Shown here: positions 1 to 8,502 of the stretch, in pieces
How positions within the stretch are numbered: the first letter of the stretch is position 1
Layout: each line of letters begins with the position of its first letter
Assembly (NCBI GenBank): GCA_963823675.1
Contig: CAWGMT010000010.1
Location: 248,001 to 312,000 of the forward strand
Length of the DNA stretch: 64,000 nucleotides
Direction of reading: 5' to 3'
DNA from: CAWGMT01 sp963823675
GTDB lineage: Bacteria; Planctomycetota; Planctomycetia; Isosphaerales; Isosphaeraceae
Notes under the pieces: model-generated
The model's input: the letters and a program-made list of their open reading frames with translations, nothing else
Databases searched by the model: none
Told to the model about the DNA's origin: nothing
Program-made: the position numbers and the translations under genes

Positions 1-1345
1 TGTCGCGATCGCCTGCCTCCGACAGATCCAGGAACGGGCGGAAATGAAGCGCGCCTTCTCCGGCATAAGCATCGAGCGTCCAGGTCACGTTCTGTTCCTG
101 GAGGACGTGACGCACCTTTTTCAGGACGCGGGCCATGCGATCCGGCGGCACGGCGACGTCGTCGAAGATCGCCACCGGTCGCGCTCTTCCCCGCGCGCGT
201 CTGACCCAGGGCTCGACCAGCCGGCGCAGCCCGCACAAGACCTTGCATTCGCCGCGCTTGTTCGTGGAAAAGGGATGGGAGACCAGGGACCCAGACCGAA
301 CGGCGACGTCGACTAGCCAGCGCATCTCACCGGCGATTTCCTCGCCGGCGCCGCCTTCATATTCGACAATCAAGATCGCCTCGGCCGCTTCGTGGATCCA
401 ACCGCGACACGACGCATTGGCTTCACGCGCCAGGCTGAGCGAGCGGCGGTCGTGCAGATCGCATGACGCAGGCCGAACGGCCCGGTCGCAGAGCGTGGGA
501 ACGAATTCGACGGCCTCGGAAAGATTGACGAAGGGCAGGACGACGACTCCCTCGGCCGCCGGCAATGGTAAGGTCCGCAGCTTGGCCTGCGAGATGATCG
601 CCAGCGTCCCTTCCGAGCCGGCTACCAAACGCCCCAGATGGACCCCCAGGTCGCTGGCGGCTCGCGCAAGCGCATACCCCGCCCGGCTGCGCAGGCAGCC
701 GTTCCTGCCCTGGGCCAGCCGCGCGGCATTGCGCCGGTAGAGCGCTTGCAGCTTGCGCACGATGACATCCTTCAGACCAGACGCCTCAGCCTCGAAGTCG
801 CGCCAGGGCTCGAAGCCCAGCTCCTCGACTTCCCCGCCTGCAAAAACCGCCCGCACCCAGCCGACCCTGTCGCCGATCGAGCCGTGGCGCATCGACCGCG
901 GCCCGGCCGCGTCGACGGCGATCAGTCCGCCGACGGTCGCGACGTCGGAATTGCGCGGCACCGGCTCCAGCCGGCGCCCCAGGGGGAACAATTCCGCATT
1001 GAGGGCGTCGAGAACGACCCCGGGCTCGACCACGACGTGCTCGGCCCCGATCGCCACCACCTTGCGCAGATGACGGCTCAGGTCGACGACCAGGCCAGGG
1101 CCGAGCGAACCGCCCCCGGTGTCGGTCCCGGCCCCTCGGCAGTGCACCGGTAGCTGATTCTCCGACGCATAGCGGACGACGTGAACCAGGTCTTCTTCAC
1201 TGCGCGGGACGATCACGCCCAGAGGATCGATCTCGTAGAGGCTGGCGTCGTGCGCGAACGGAGCCCGTTCGAGCGGCTCGAAATAGAGCTCACCCTCGAT
1301 GACTCCTCTCAGATCGTCATAGATTCGAGCACGGCGCTCGTCCAC
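1..1345 (-). CDS. FAD-linked oxidase (GlcD/D-lactate dehydrogenase type), 3' part outside window
   Basis: The minus strand reads as one open frame from a GTG at 1345 to the left edge (about 448 codons), so the C-terminus is missing. It carries the FAD-binding type 4 (PCMH) domain: an N-terminal stretch ending VIVPRSEED, then the glycine-rich CRGAGTDTGGGSLGPG loop, a VGGLIAVDAAGPRS segment, and the GSEGTL motif near residue 210. Such enzymes oxidise 2-hydroxyacids and pass electrons to a downstream Fe-S domain; long planctomycete versions fuse that domain C-terminally, which cannot be checked here. The frame is closed by TGA 30-40 bases upstream and contains no ATG before the conserved part, so GTG is the best start (sequence begins VDERRARIYDDL). 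It lies 97 bp downstream of the zinc-ribbon gene, same strand. Confidence 0.85.
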   Translation of the reverse strand, partial: MDERRARIYDDLRGVIEGELYFEPLERAPFAHDASLYEIDPLGVIVPRSEEDLVHVVRYASENQLPVHCRGAGTDTGGGSLGPGLVVDLSRHLRKVVAIGAEHVVVEPGVVLDALNAELFPLGRRLEPVPRNSDVATVGGLIAVDAAGPRSMRHGSIGDRVGWVRAVFAGGEVEELGFEPWRDFEAEASGLKDVIVRKLQALYRRNAARLAQGRNGCLRSRAGYALARAASDLGVHLGRLVAGSEGTLAIISQAKLRTLPLPAAEGVVVLPFVNLSEAVEFVPTLCDRAVRPASCDLHDRRSLSLAREANASCRGWIHEAAEAILIVEYEGGAGEEIAGEMRWLVDVAVRSGSLVSHPFSTNKRGECKVLCGLRRLVEPWVRRARGRARPVAIFDDVAVPPDRMARVLKKVRHVLQEQNVTWTLDAYAGEGALHFRPFLDLSEAGDRD

Positions 1346-1442
1346 GGCGGGAGCAATACCTCGATCAAAAGGAAGCTTGAACTGGAGAGCAGGCCCGGCG
1401 GGTCCTCACCAAACGCGACCGGCCAACCGGGTATCCGGCAAC

Positions 1443-2000
1443 TCAAAACCGTCCCTCGCCGGCAGGACCGTCCGGCGTCCCGGTCTGGGCGTAACCGGAC
1501 GCGACCCCCGTTCGATCGGCCGGCCCGCCTTGCTTGCGCAGATGTTCTATGCGCATGCGTTCCTGGCGATAGCGCTCGCCGACCGCCAGATCGAATGGCT
1601 TGAATCGACCGTCGGGATTCGCACCTGATCCCCGCACCTGGCTCAGGCAACGGTAGCAAATCGTGACGTCGCCGACCGTGTGGTACAGCACGTAGTCGAG
1701 GAGTGCCGAAGCCACAAGCACGAGATACGCGGGAATCGGCATTTCATAATACCAGAAAACGGTACTGATCGCGAACCCCACCAGGATCGTGAAAAGTCCC
1801 AGCCCCTGCGGAAAGTCCTTCTGGATGTAAAGGTCGCCGGTCAAGCAGCAGGGGCAGGCCTCCAGGCCCGCCTGCCCGATGGCTTCGGGGCGCAGCGGCC
1901 GGACCGTGCCGCAACGCAGGCATGCCGCCTCGCTCGCGTTTTGAACGCCCTTGACGCGGCCGACGGCCTCGCAGTTCGGGCACGAGAAAGTCAGTTCCAT
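1443..2000 (-). CDS. zinc-ribbon membrane protein, function unknown
   Basis: 185 residues starting MELTFSCPNCEAVG. Four CxxC pairs are visible: CPNC and CLRC near the N-terminus make one zinc ribbon, CPCC after about residue 48 and CYRC after the membrane part could make a second site. Between them lie two hydrophobic segments (GLGLFTILVGFAISTVFWYY and a second around PAYLVLVASALLDYVLYHTV). The C-terminal 60 residues are charged and cytoplasmic-looking. The same frame runs on upstream to 2219, but that part only translates the GGACCAAGGAC repeat into KDQGQRTK-like junk, so the ATG at 2000 is chosen. It lies downstream of the polytopic protein at 2241-2981 on the same strand with the repeat array between them. 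I do not recognise the family by name. Confidence 0.7.
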   Translation of the reverse strand: MELTFSCPNCEAVGRVKGVQNASEAACLRCGTVRPLRPEAIGQAGLEACPCCLTGDLYIQKDFPQGLGLFTILVGFAISTVFWYYEMPIPAYLVLVASALLDYVLYHTVGDVTICYRCLSQVRGSGANPDGRFKPFDLAVGERYRQERMRIEHLRKQGGPADRTGVASGYAQTGTPDGPAGEGRF

Positions 2001-2002
2001 CT

Positions 2003-2240
2003 TGGTCCTTTGTCCTTGGTCCTTTGTCCTTGGTCCTCGGTCCTTGGTCCTTGGTCCTTCGTCCTTGGTCCTTTGCCCTTGGTCCTTTGCCCGTCGGCCT
2101 TGGTCCTTCGCCCCTGGCGCGCGGTCCCTGGGATTCTGGTCCGCCATTTGGAACGCCCGTAATCGACCACCAGCCGATGGCATTCGCGAAGCGAACCAAG
2201 GACAAAGGACAAATGACAAAGGACAAATGACAAATGACGA
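2003..2240. repeat. heptamer repeat array with inverted arms (TTTGTCC/TTGGTCC family)
   Basis: From 2003 to about 2130 the plus strand repeats 7-base units of the form TTTGTCC / TTGGTCC, decaying to variants (TTCGTCC, TTGCCC) on the right. After about 60 bases of ordinary sequence, 2190-2240 carries the complementary units (ACCAAGG, ACAAAGG, ACAAATG). The two arms are therefore an imperfect long inverted repeat that could fold as a hairpin. The array fills the space between two minus-strand genes, abutting the start codon of one and the stop codon of the other. Confidence 0.85.
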
Positions 2241-2981
2241 TTAGGGCCAAGCCATGATCAGCGATGTCAACTCGCCGAACAAGATGAAGATGATGGCGAT
2301 GTAAAGGATCCCGGTGGCCGACTGAGTTGATTTGATCCGCGCGGTCCGCCACGACAGATAGATGGCGATGGCCGCTGCGACAAACCCGATCCCCCAGCGG
2401 GCAGCCAGGAATAATCCGTCGCCGCCCAGCGCGACCGAGCCGAAGTTGGAGTGCCGCACGTGCGTCACCGAATAGCCAACTGCCGCCACCAAACCGCGAG
2501 CACCCAACCCCCAGGCCACGAAAGCGATCATCCGCAAGAGGGGCCCGATCGACATGGCCGGCGCCGTCAGGTAGTAATGACCGAGGAGCATCGCTGAGAG
2601 CGTGACACCCAGCACGAACCCCGATGCGGCTCGACTCGACGCGTTCAGTAACTCCAGCCCCGCGGTCGACGACCACGACGCGCCCGCCATCCACCCGACC
2701 AGAATCAGGGCACAAGCCGCGGCCGTAACCTGCCCGACAAGCGGCAGCCCCAATCCCCAGGTCGCGGCCGACAGGTATGCCAGGGCCGCCGCGGCCACGA
2801 GCGACCAAAGATTGAGCGCGGGCCCACCGGCTTTTGCTTGATCGAGCGCCGCCAGCACCACCAATCCGAGCACCACCTGAAACTGCGTCCTGAAGAACGG
2901 CAGGGGAACCGACCGCCACGAAATCAGGAAAACGGCCACCGAGAGCCCAAAAGCAAGCCGGACCGCGAAATCAGCGAGCAT
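2241..2981 (-). CDS. polytopic membrane protein, unknown function
   Basis: 246 residues beginning MLADFAVRLAFGLSVAVFLI and ending LTSLIMAWP. About eight hydrophobic segments are evident and no soluble domain of size is present, so it is an inner-membrane protein. Motifs that stand out are GHYYLTAPAMSIGPLLRMI and GYSVTHVRHSN; their histidines could bind a metal or cofactor but I do not recognise the family. The frame is open back to 3143, but the added residues would overlap the divergent thioredoxin gene; the ATG at 2981 begins directly at the first membrane segment and leaves a 150-bp divergent promoter region. Downstream neighbour on the same strand is the zinc-ribbon membrane protein. Confidence 0.7.
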   Translation of the reverse strand: MLADFAVRLAFGLSVAVFLISWRSVPLPFFRTQFQVVLGLVVLAALDQAKAGGPALNLWSLVAAAALAYLSAATWGLGLPLVGQVTAAACALILVGWMAGASWSSTAGLELLNASSRAASGFVLGVTLSAMLLGHYYLTAPAMSIGPLLRMIAFVAWGLGARGLVAAVGYSVTHVRHSNFGSVALGGDGLFLAARWGIGFVAAAIAIYLSWRTARIKSTQSATGILYIAIIFILFGELTSLIMAWP

Positions 2982-3131
2982 CTCGTTAATATGCCACGCC
3001 CGCAGGCGGTGAAGCAACCACGCCGCGGGATCGAACGAAAAGGCCCTGTGACCGGCCCTTGGCTCTAGCGAAGCCCGCGTCACATTCGTACGATACACGA
3101 CGATCCCCTTAAACCCTTTGAGGACCAACTG

Positions 3132-4232
3132 ATGAAGACGCATTTCAAGAAGCCTTGGATGGTCGCCATCTTGGGCGGATTCATGGTGTCAGCCGGAGCT
3201 GTTCTGGCCGCCGATCGATCAGCCGACCAGATCTTGAAGGACATTGACGCCGTCAAGCTGCCGCAGTACGACGGCACGAAGCGAGGCGACCAGGCCTATG
3301 TTCGTGAGTTCATGACCAAGCGACAGGAAGCCGCGTCCAAACGTGCCACACTGATTCTCGAGCTCTACAAGGCCGCACCGGAGCACGAGCGGATGGAAAC
3401 TCTCTTGCCGGAGCGATGGGGGAGCATGTCGCCGATCGGTCCTCAGGCCGACGATCTGACCACGGAGATCAACGATGTAGCGGCCCACGCCGTCAATCCC
3501 AAGCTCAAGCTCGAGGCGACCTACTACAAAGCCCAGCTCGGCTTGTTCAAGGGCCGGTCCGCCGGCAAGTTCGACATCTCGGGCGTCGATGAATTCATCA
3601 AGTTGGCGCCCAAGGATCGCCGCGCCCCCGCCCTGCTCTATAGCGCAACAATGGCTGCCAAGGACGAGAAGGTCAAAGCTGGGCTCCAGGAGCGGCTCCT
3701 CAAGGAATTCCCGGGTTCCCAGTACGGTGAAATGGTCAAGAGCGCCCGGCGCCAGCTCGAATCGGTCGGCAAGCCATTCGACCTCGACTTTACCGACGCG
3801 ATCAAGGGTTCGACCGTCTCGATCAAGAACCTCAAGGGAAAGGTCGTGGTCATCGACTTCTGGGCCACCTGGTGCGGCCCGTGCGTCGCCGAGATGCCCC
3901 ACATGAAGGAGCTCTACGCCAAGTATCGCGACCAGGGAGTCGAGTTCATCGGCGTGAGCCTCGATCGGTCCAAGGAACAAGGCGGGCTGGACAGCCTCAA
4001 GAAATACGTCAAGGACAACGGAATCGAATGGCCGCAGTACTTCCAGGGGAACTACTGGCAGAGCGAGTTCTCCAAGAGCTGGGGCATCAATTCGATTCCC
4101 ACGATGTTCCTGGTCGACACCGAGGGCAAGCTCTTCTCGGTCGATGCCCGCGGCAAGCTCGACAAGCTGATTCCCGAGCTCCTCAAGAAAAAGGCCCACG
4201 CGGCCGTCGGAGCAGGAGCCGGTGGACAGTAA
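3132..4232 (+). CDS. secreted TlpA/ResA-like thioredoxin-fold protein
   Basis: 366 residues. Residues 1-27 form a Sec signal peptide (basic MKTHFKKPW, then a hydrophobic core ending AGAVLA). Residues 28-210 are a helical N-terminal region without a recognised domain. The C-terminal third is a TlpA/redoxin thioredoxin fold with the redox motif C248-G-P-C251 in FWATWCGPCVAEMP, a VSLDRSKEQ segment and the cis-proline region NSIPTMFLVD. Proteins of this build keep cysteines reduced or act on extracytoplasmic thiols; several planctomycete paralogues share the layout. Divergent from the membrane protein at 2241-2981. Followed by 290 bp of repeat-filled intergenic DNA. Confidence 0.88.
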   Translation: MKTHFKKPWMVAILGGFMVSAGAVLAADRSADQILKDIDAVKLPQYDGTKRGDQAYVREFMTKRQEAASKRATLILELYKAAPEHERMETLLPERWGSMSPIGPQADDLTTEINDVAAHAVNPKLKLEATYYKAQLGLFKGRSAGKFDISGVDEFIKLAPKDRRAPALLYSATMAAKDEKVKAGLQERLLKEFPGSQYGEMVKSARRQLESVGKPFDLDFTDAIKGSTVSIKNLKGKVVVIDFWATWCGPCVAEMPHMKELYAKYRDQGVEFIGVSLDRSKEQGGLDSLKKYVKDNGIEWPQYFQGNYWQSEFSKSWGINSIPTMFLVDTEGKLFSVDARGKLDKLIPELLKKKAHAAVGAGAGGQ

Positions 4233-4271
4233 CCGACTCAGGAACCGTGCGGAGATAGATTGCCGGAAGAA

Positions 4272-4462
4272 CGATACTGTAGCAGGGAAATCGGGTCACT
4301 CGTTCCCACCCTCTGCGTGCGGATGCCTCCCCAGCCGCTCTGCGGCCCACTGCCGGGACCGGACGACGCCGAGCCTCGAAGACGGCATTCCGACGCAGAG
4401 CGTGGGAACGAGTTTCTCCGCCAGGCCGCGCCCTGGGGCAAAGCCCGCCGCTTGATTTCCTT
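4272..4462 (+). repeat. about 190-bp dispersed palindromic element, copy A (GTTCCCACG family)
   Basis: Begins CGATACTGTAGCAGGGAA and contains two opposed GTTCCCACG/CGTGGGAAC stems (4303-4320 and about 4385-4412) separated by a middle part rich in GCCGCTCTGCGGCC, then CCCTGGGGCAAAGCC. A second full copy lies in reverse orientation at 34492-34682, and a shortened copy at 8433-8502. No open reading frame is inside, so it is a small non-autonomous repeat. It sits 40 bp after the thioredoxin gene's stop codon. Confidence 0.85.
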
Positions 4463-4494
4463 TTGTTATTTGTGATTTGCAATTTGTGATTTCG
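4461..4494. repeat. heptamer repeat (ATTTGTG/ATTTGCA family)
   Basis: The sequence TTTTGTT-ATTTGTG-ATTTGCA-ATTTGTG-ATTTCGC shows a 7-base period and an AT-rich composition foreign to the surrounding high-GC DNA. It abuts the right end of the 190-bp palindromic element and precedes the 3' end of folE. Confidence 0.75.
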
Positions 4495-4519
4495 CTGCGG
4501 CCGCCAGGCCGCGTGCGCT

Positions 4520-5197
4520 TCAGCTTCGCGATCCGAAGATGAGCGACATGACCTCCGAGCGCGTCGCCAGCCGTTCCTTGAAGACTCCCCGCATCGCGCT
4601 GGTGACGAAGGTGCTGTCCGGCTTGGCCACTCCCCGGATCGTCATGCAGCTATGGCTCGCCTCGATCACGACAGCCACTCCCTTGGCTGCAAGCTCGTGC
4701 ATCAAAAGATCCGCGAGCTCTTCGGTCAGTCGCTCCTGCATCTGAGGCCGCTTGGCCAGAACGTCCACGACTCGGGGGATCTTCGAGAGGCCGATCACCT
4801 TGCCGTTGGGAATATAGGCGACGTGGGCTTGCCCGACGACCGGAAGCAAGTGATGCTCGCAGAAGCTGACCAGGCGGATATCCTTGATCAGCACCATCTC
4901 GTCGTATTTCTGCGGGAACAGCTTCTTGAGGTGGACGTTTGGGTCCTGGTGCAGGCCCTGGAAGACTTCCGCATACATTCGCGCCACCCGCTCGGGCGTT
5001 TCTCGCAATCCGTCCCGCTCGGGGTCCTCGCCCACGGCCAGGAGGATTTCTCGTACCGCCGCGGCGATCCGTTCCAGATCCACGGGTGCTTGCTCTCGGC
5101 TCGAGGCAGGCCGCTTGACACTGCCGGCGCCATCCGCCGCTACGGTCAGCAGCCCTTTTCCTGGCGTCCCGTGCTCCCGTGATGAATTTGTGGGCAT
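4520..5197 (-). CDS. folE: GTP cyclohydrolase I
   Basis: 225 residues from the ATG at 5197. Converts GTP to 7,8-dihydroneopterin triphosphate, the first step of tetrahydrofolate and pterin synthesis (and of queuosine through the same product). The family signature is clear: RETPERVARMY, then SFCEHHLLPVVGQAHVAYIP with the zinc-binding Cys and His, IPRVVDVLAKRPQMQERL, and the second zinc cysteine in ASHSCMTIRG. The first 35-40 residues are poorly conserved and low-complexity. The start is set by the stop codon of the LON-domain gene at 5220, only 22 bp upstream, so the two are probably cotranscribed. queG at 17.7 kb acts in the queuosine pathway. Confidence 0.95.
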   Translation of the reverse strand: MPTNSSREHGTPGKGLLTVAADGAGSVKRPASSREQAPVDLERIAAAVREILLAVGEDPERDGLRETPERVARMYAEVFQGLHQDPNVHLKKLFPQKYDEMVLIKDIRLVSFCEHHLLPVVGQAHVAYIPNGKVIGLSKIPRVVDVLAKRPQMQERLTEELADLLMHELAAKGVAVVIEASHSCMTIRGVAKPDSTFVTSAMRGVFKERLATRSEVMSLIFGSRS

Positions 5198-5219
5198 TCT
5201 GGTCGTTCTCGACAACTTG

Positions 5220-5882
5220 TCAGTTAAGGCCAAAGGGTGGTGGAAAGCTGCGCATCGGACTGCTCTGCCCCTCGTCAAGATCTCGGAGGATCGTCTGCAA
5301 CATTTCGATGCGGCGATCGATCTGGGTCTCGGCGAGGAGCCTTTGCTTGGTCGCCGCGGGAAGGTACAGGGCGTGCGCAATCACGTCGCTCAAGATTCCC
5401 AGGGGAACGACCGATTTGAGCAGATCGTCGAGTTCGTTGCTCAGTTGATGGTCCTTCTGGATAACGGCGCGAAACCGCTCGACCAGCTTGCGGCGTCTCG
5501 GCTCGGGGGGCCGATCCGATTTTTGATCGTGCAGGATCTCGGCTTCGGCAATCCGATAGAGTTTCGGGCTGGGAACCTCTCGAAGCAGGCGAACTCGGTG
5601 GCGGCCCAGCAGCAGGAAGTTGAATCGGCCGTCGTCCAATCGCTCGTGGCGGATGACCTCGCCCAGGCAACCCACGTCCATGATCGGGACGGGCTCGGTC
5701 CAGGTTGACCCCGGAGGCACTGGCCGGATTTGTACCATCGTCACCAGGCGATCGCCCGCCAGCGCGTCTTCGGTCATCTGCCGGTAACGCGGTTCAAAGA
5801 TGTGTAGGGGCAGGACCGAGTGCGGGAAGAATACCAGCTCCGGCAATGGAAACAGCAGGCATCGATTGTTAAAGCGAGTCAA
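5220..5882 (-). CDS. stand-alone LON substrate-binding (N-terminal) domain protein
   Basis: 220 residues, starting with a TTG at 5882 because no in-frame ATG precedes the conserved part. The pattern CLLFPLPELVFFPHSVLPLHIFEPRYRQM is that of the Lon N-terminal domain (PUA-like fold), but there is no AAA ATPase or protease part, so it cannot be a protease by itself. The C-terminal half is helical (ERFRAVIQKDHQLSNELDDLL, then a QRLLAETQIDRRIEML helix). Stand-alone versions are common in bacteria and presumed to bind substrates or partners. It is followed at 22 bp by folE. Confidence 0.88.
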   Translation of the reverse strand: MTRFNNRCLLFPLPELVFFPHSVLPLHIFEPRYRQMTEDALAGDRLVTMVQIRPVPPGSTWTEPVPIMDVGCLGEVIRHERLDDGRFNFLLLGRHRVRLLREVPSPKLYRIAEAEILHDQKSDRPPEPRRRKLVERFRAVIQKDHQLSNELDDLLKSVVPLGILSDVIAHALYLPAATKQRLLAETQIDRRIEMLQTILRDLDEGQSSPMRSFPPPFGLN

Positions 5883-6460
5883 TTCAGCATTCCGATCGCA
5901 ACGACCCAGAAACTACGACTTCCTTACGACGTGGCGCGACTCAGTCGAGCTATCTGATGTTGTATGCTGTAGGTCAAGCTTTCCAACCTGGCGTCAGGCT
6001 GGAAAGCCTGAGCGCCAAACGCGATCCGTTCCTCAGGTGCGCTTAGCTCATCGCTTTATTGTAACGATGTATCGTCTGATCAAGCGAGCCGGCTCGGCGG
6101 CTCGGTCCGCCGGACGAACATTCGATCTCCTTTACCGCCGAAGCCATGGCGCAACTGAACGGCCTGACTCAACTCACCTTGAAGTTCGCCGCCGTCGGCT
6201 TCGCGCACGGTCTGAGGAAGATCTTTTTCCACGCAGGCACCGCTGGTCGGATCAAGGGGCCCGACGCCGGCGGCGTACTCTTTGAATTCGGCGGCACCCC
6301 CGCACTCGGATTGGTTGCGCAAGTCCTGTTAGTATGCGGTAATTCTGTTGCAACCGCGGGGAGTACCGGCGAGAATCGCCGCGAGCTAAGTGATCGTGCG
6401 ACGAAGCCGAAGGCTTACGGGCCTCGGCGACGGCGCAGAATTCTTGTTGGCGGGAGGGAC
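5883..6460. other. intergenic stretch with an inverted repeat, no supported gene
   Basis: 578 bp between the LON-domain gene and the gene at 6461. It holds a stem-loop at 5971-6012 (arms GTCAAGCTTTCCAACCTG and CAGGCTGGAAAGCCTGA, 3-4 nt loop); a half copy of the same motif, GGCTGGAAAGCCTGACCTAC, recurs near 34790-34808. A plus-strand frame open from 6146 runs into the next gene, but it matches nothing I know and lacks a ribosome-binding site, so I do not call it. Confidence 0.6.
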
Positions 6461-7176
6461 ATGTCGATGGGGCTGGATGTCTATGTGGGCTCCCTGACGC
6501 GGTATTACTCACGCGACTGGGAGACCGTTGTGCAACAGGCTGCACGGCAGGGCGGATTCCCGGTGCATGTGGTGCGTGCGCAGGATGAAGCCGACGCCGT
6601 GACTGACCCAGATGCCATCCGCGGAGCCGTCGTGGGTTGGCGGCAGCAACTATCGGAGGCGCTGGCCGAATCGTTGACGCAGCCGCTCGATTGGCGGGAA
6701 GACGCGGACGCCCCCTATTTCACGGACAAGCCCGCATGGGATTGCTATTCCGGCCTCTTGCTGTGGGCTGCCCACGAAGAGCACCCCGAGCTGGAAAGAC
6801 CGGAACTGTGCGTCGATGACTGGACATCCGACGAAGCGTTTCGCCAGAGCAGTGCGGCAGGCTCGGACACGCGATACCCAAACCTGCTCAAAGGCGCCGA
6901 GTGGTGGTTGCCAGCCGACCTGCCCTTTGTCTTCTCGGCGGAGGACCCAACAGGCACGACTGCCGTCTTTGGCTCCTCCATCGCATTAACGGCGGAACTC
7001 GCGGAGCTCAATTCCCGCACGTGGAGGGCCGATGAAGACATTTTGCCGCGTGGCGCCGCGAAGGGGCTGAGTACCAGTCTCCGCTAGAGGTCGGGGCACG
7101 GTTCGCCTTCGCGATTTTCGAAAGCCTGGCGCGCGATGCGAAAGACAATCGGCTCGTGATGAAGCTGGACTACTGA
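6461..7176 (+). CDS. conserved hypothetical protein, single-base frameshift near 7040
   Basis: Starts MSMGLDVYVGSLTRYY after a GGGAGGGA ribosome-binding site at 6451-6459. The body is a conserved, acidic, aromatic-rich protein (WRQQLSEALAES, YFTDKPAWDCYSGLLLWAAH, GAEWWLPADLPFVFSAEDP) that recurs in planctomycetes as far as I recall; no catalytic motif is evident. In the original frame the ORF ends at 7087 with GAAKGLSTSLR. After one missing base near 7040-7044 the next frame continues AAWRREGAEYQSPLEVGARF and ends naturally at 7176 in VMKLDY, so the true gene is about 238 residues. Function unknown. It lies just upstream of the metallophosphoesterase, same strand. Confidence 0.75.
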
Positions 7177-7230
7177 TACGGGTTGGTAATGTTCCACACC
7201 CACGACTGACCACCTTCTGTGAGGTCTTCA

Positions 7231-8426
7231 ATGATTCGCCACAATGGATCTCGCGTCCCCCTGACCGAGCTCTGGTTGGTGCTTCTGTGCGCTCTGGGCT
7301 GCCCGAGTTTCGGCGCCGCTCAGGCCGGCGCCGCCGATGCGGCCCAGGATCCGGTCAAACTTTCGTTCGTCTTCATGGGATGCAACCGGATCCAGCATTC
7401 GGACTGGAAGACCATCAAACACGATGACCCCAGCTCGGCGAACCTGCCCCAGCTCCGGCAGTCGCTCAAGGACATCTCGCAGCTCCAGCCGCCGTCATCC
7501 TCCCTGTTCTTCGTGGGTGACCTCGTCGTCAACCTCGCAGACGACGACGGTAAGACGTTAAAGAAGCAGCTCGAAGCCTGGACCGAGCTCTTCAATGCCT
7601 CCCTTCTGAGCGGCAAGCTCACGCTCATCCCGCTGCCCGGCAATCACGAGATGCTCAAGAAGGTTCACGAAGACAAGGACGACGACGACAAAGTCGAGAT
7701 CCCCAACCCCGCGACCGATGCGCGATGGCTCAAATGGCTGCACGAGAGCGGCTTCGACACGGCGGCCAAGGCGGCCAACGGGCCCACAGGTGCCCCACCG
7801 AACCCGGACCAGCTCGGGGATGACCAGAGCGAGATGACCTACTCGTTCGACATCGGCGAGATCCACTTCATCGTGATCAACACCGATACGCTTTGCACCG
7901 CCATCGACAAGGACACCGGCGCTCCCCACATTGGCTGGGTCCCGATTCACTGGATCGAGCAGGACGTCCAGAGGGCGCAGGCAAACATCAAGATCAGTGC
8001 CATCTTCCTGATCGGCCACAAGCCGATCATGGACCATCCCCAGGCGGAGGAGAAAGCGATTCTGAATACCAAGAAGCACCCCTTCGGCGACCGACTGCAA
8101 GCTTTGTTTCAGGCCAACGGCAAGGTCCGCGCCTATCTCTGCGCCACGAGCACCTTTGGGACAGTTCACGGCTCGACAAGGCGCCGCAGGTCTGGCAAGT
8201 GATCGCAGGCAATGCCGGCAGCAAGCTCAATTCCAAGTGGAACCCGCCCGGGGGCACGTTCTTCGGCTTCAGTCAGATTATCGTGTATGCGAGCGGAAAA
8301 GTCGGTCTCATCAACTACCAAAGGCCAACGCCCCAGCCTCCCCAGAAGTACTTCGAAGACGCCCCGGTTTCACCAGCTCCCGCGCAGCCTCAACCAGAGG
8401 TCATCCTGTATCCCCGTGGGACGTAA
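7231..8426 (+). CDS. secreted calcineurin-like metallophosphoesterase, frameshift near 8142
   Basis: Starts at ATG 7231 behind a GAGG box (7221-7224). Residues 1-35 form a signal peptide ending FGAAQAGA. The metallophosphoesterase motifs are FVGDLV (metal ligands D; 7511-7528), GNHEM near 7640, and GHKP near 8020. The last motif should be GHEH: the first frame reads CATSTFGT there and stops at 8202, while the neighbouring frame reads HEHLWDSSRLDK and runs on to 8426 with WQVIAGNAGSKLN and a proline-rich tail. One G seems missing in TGCG-CCACGAGCAC at 8141-8144. The reconstructed protein is about 398 residues, extracytoplasmic, substrate unknown. Confidence 0.8.
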
Positions 8427-8432
8427 TTACCG

Positions 8433-8502
8433 ATGGCGGAGAAACTCGTTCCCACGCAGAGCGTGGGAACGAGTCGCCCGATTGTCCCGGCTACCGTATC
8501 GA
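8433..8502 (-). repeat. deletion derivative of the 190-bp palindromic element, copy C
   Basis: On the minus strand it reads CGATACGGTAGCCGGGACAA..., then GTTCCCACGCTCTGCGTGGGAAC and GAGTTTCTCCGCC. These are the two ends of the element seen at 4272-4462 with about 95 bases of the middle missing. The perfect inner palindrome is at 8447-8470. The TAG stop codon of the next minus-strand gene (8491) lies inside the element end. Confidence 0.75.

Noticed and set aside
44..1603. Several plus-strand open frames across the left end
   Set aside because: They are Arg/Ser/Pro-rich antisense translations of the FAD oxidase gene, which has continuous homology on the minus strand.
2001..2219. N-terminal extension of the zinc-ribbon protein (KDQGQRTK repeats)
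   Set aside because: The residues are only the heptamer array translated; the protein proper starts at the ATG at 2000.
2003..2240. CRISPR-like array
   Set aside because: Units are 7 bp, without unique spacers, and the arms are inverted.
6146..6460. Upstream extension of the gene at 6461
   Set aside because: No ribosome-binding site and no resemblance to anything; the GGGAGGGA box and conserved start at 6461 are better.
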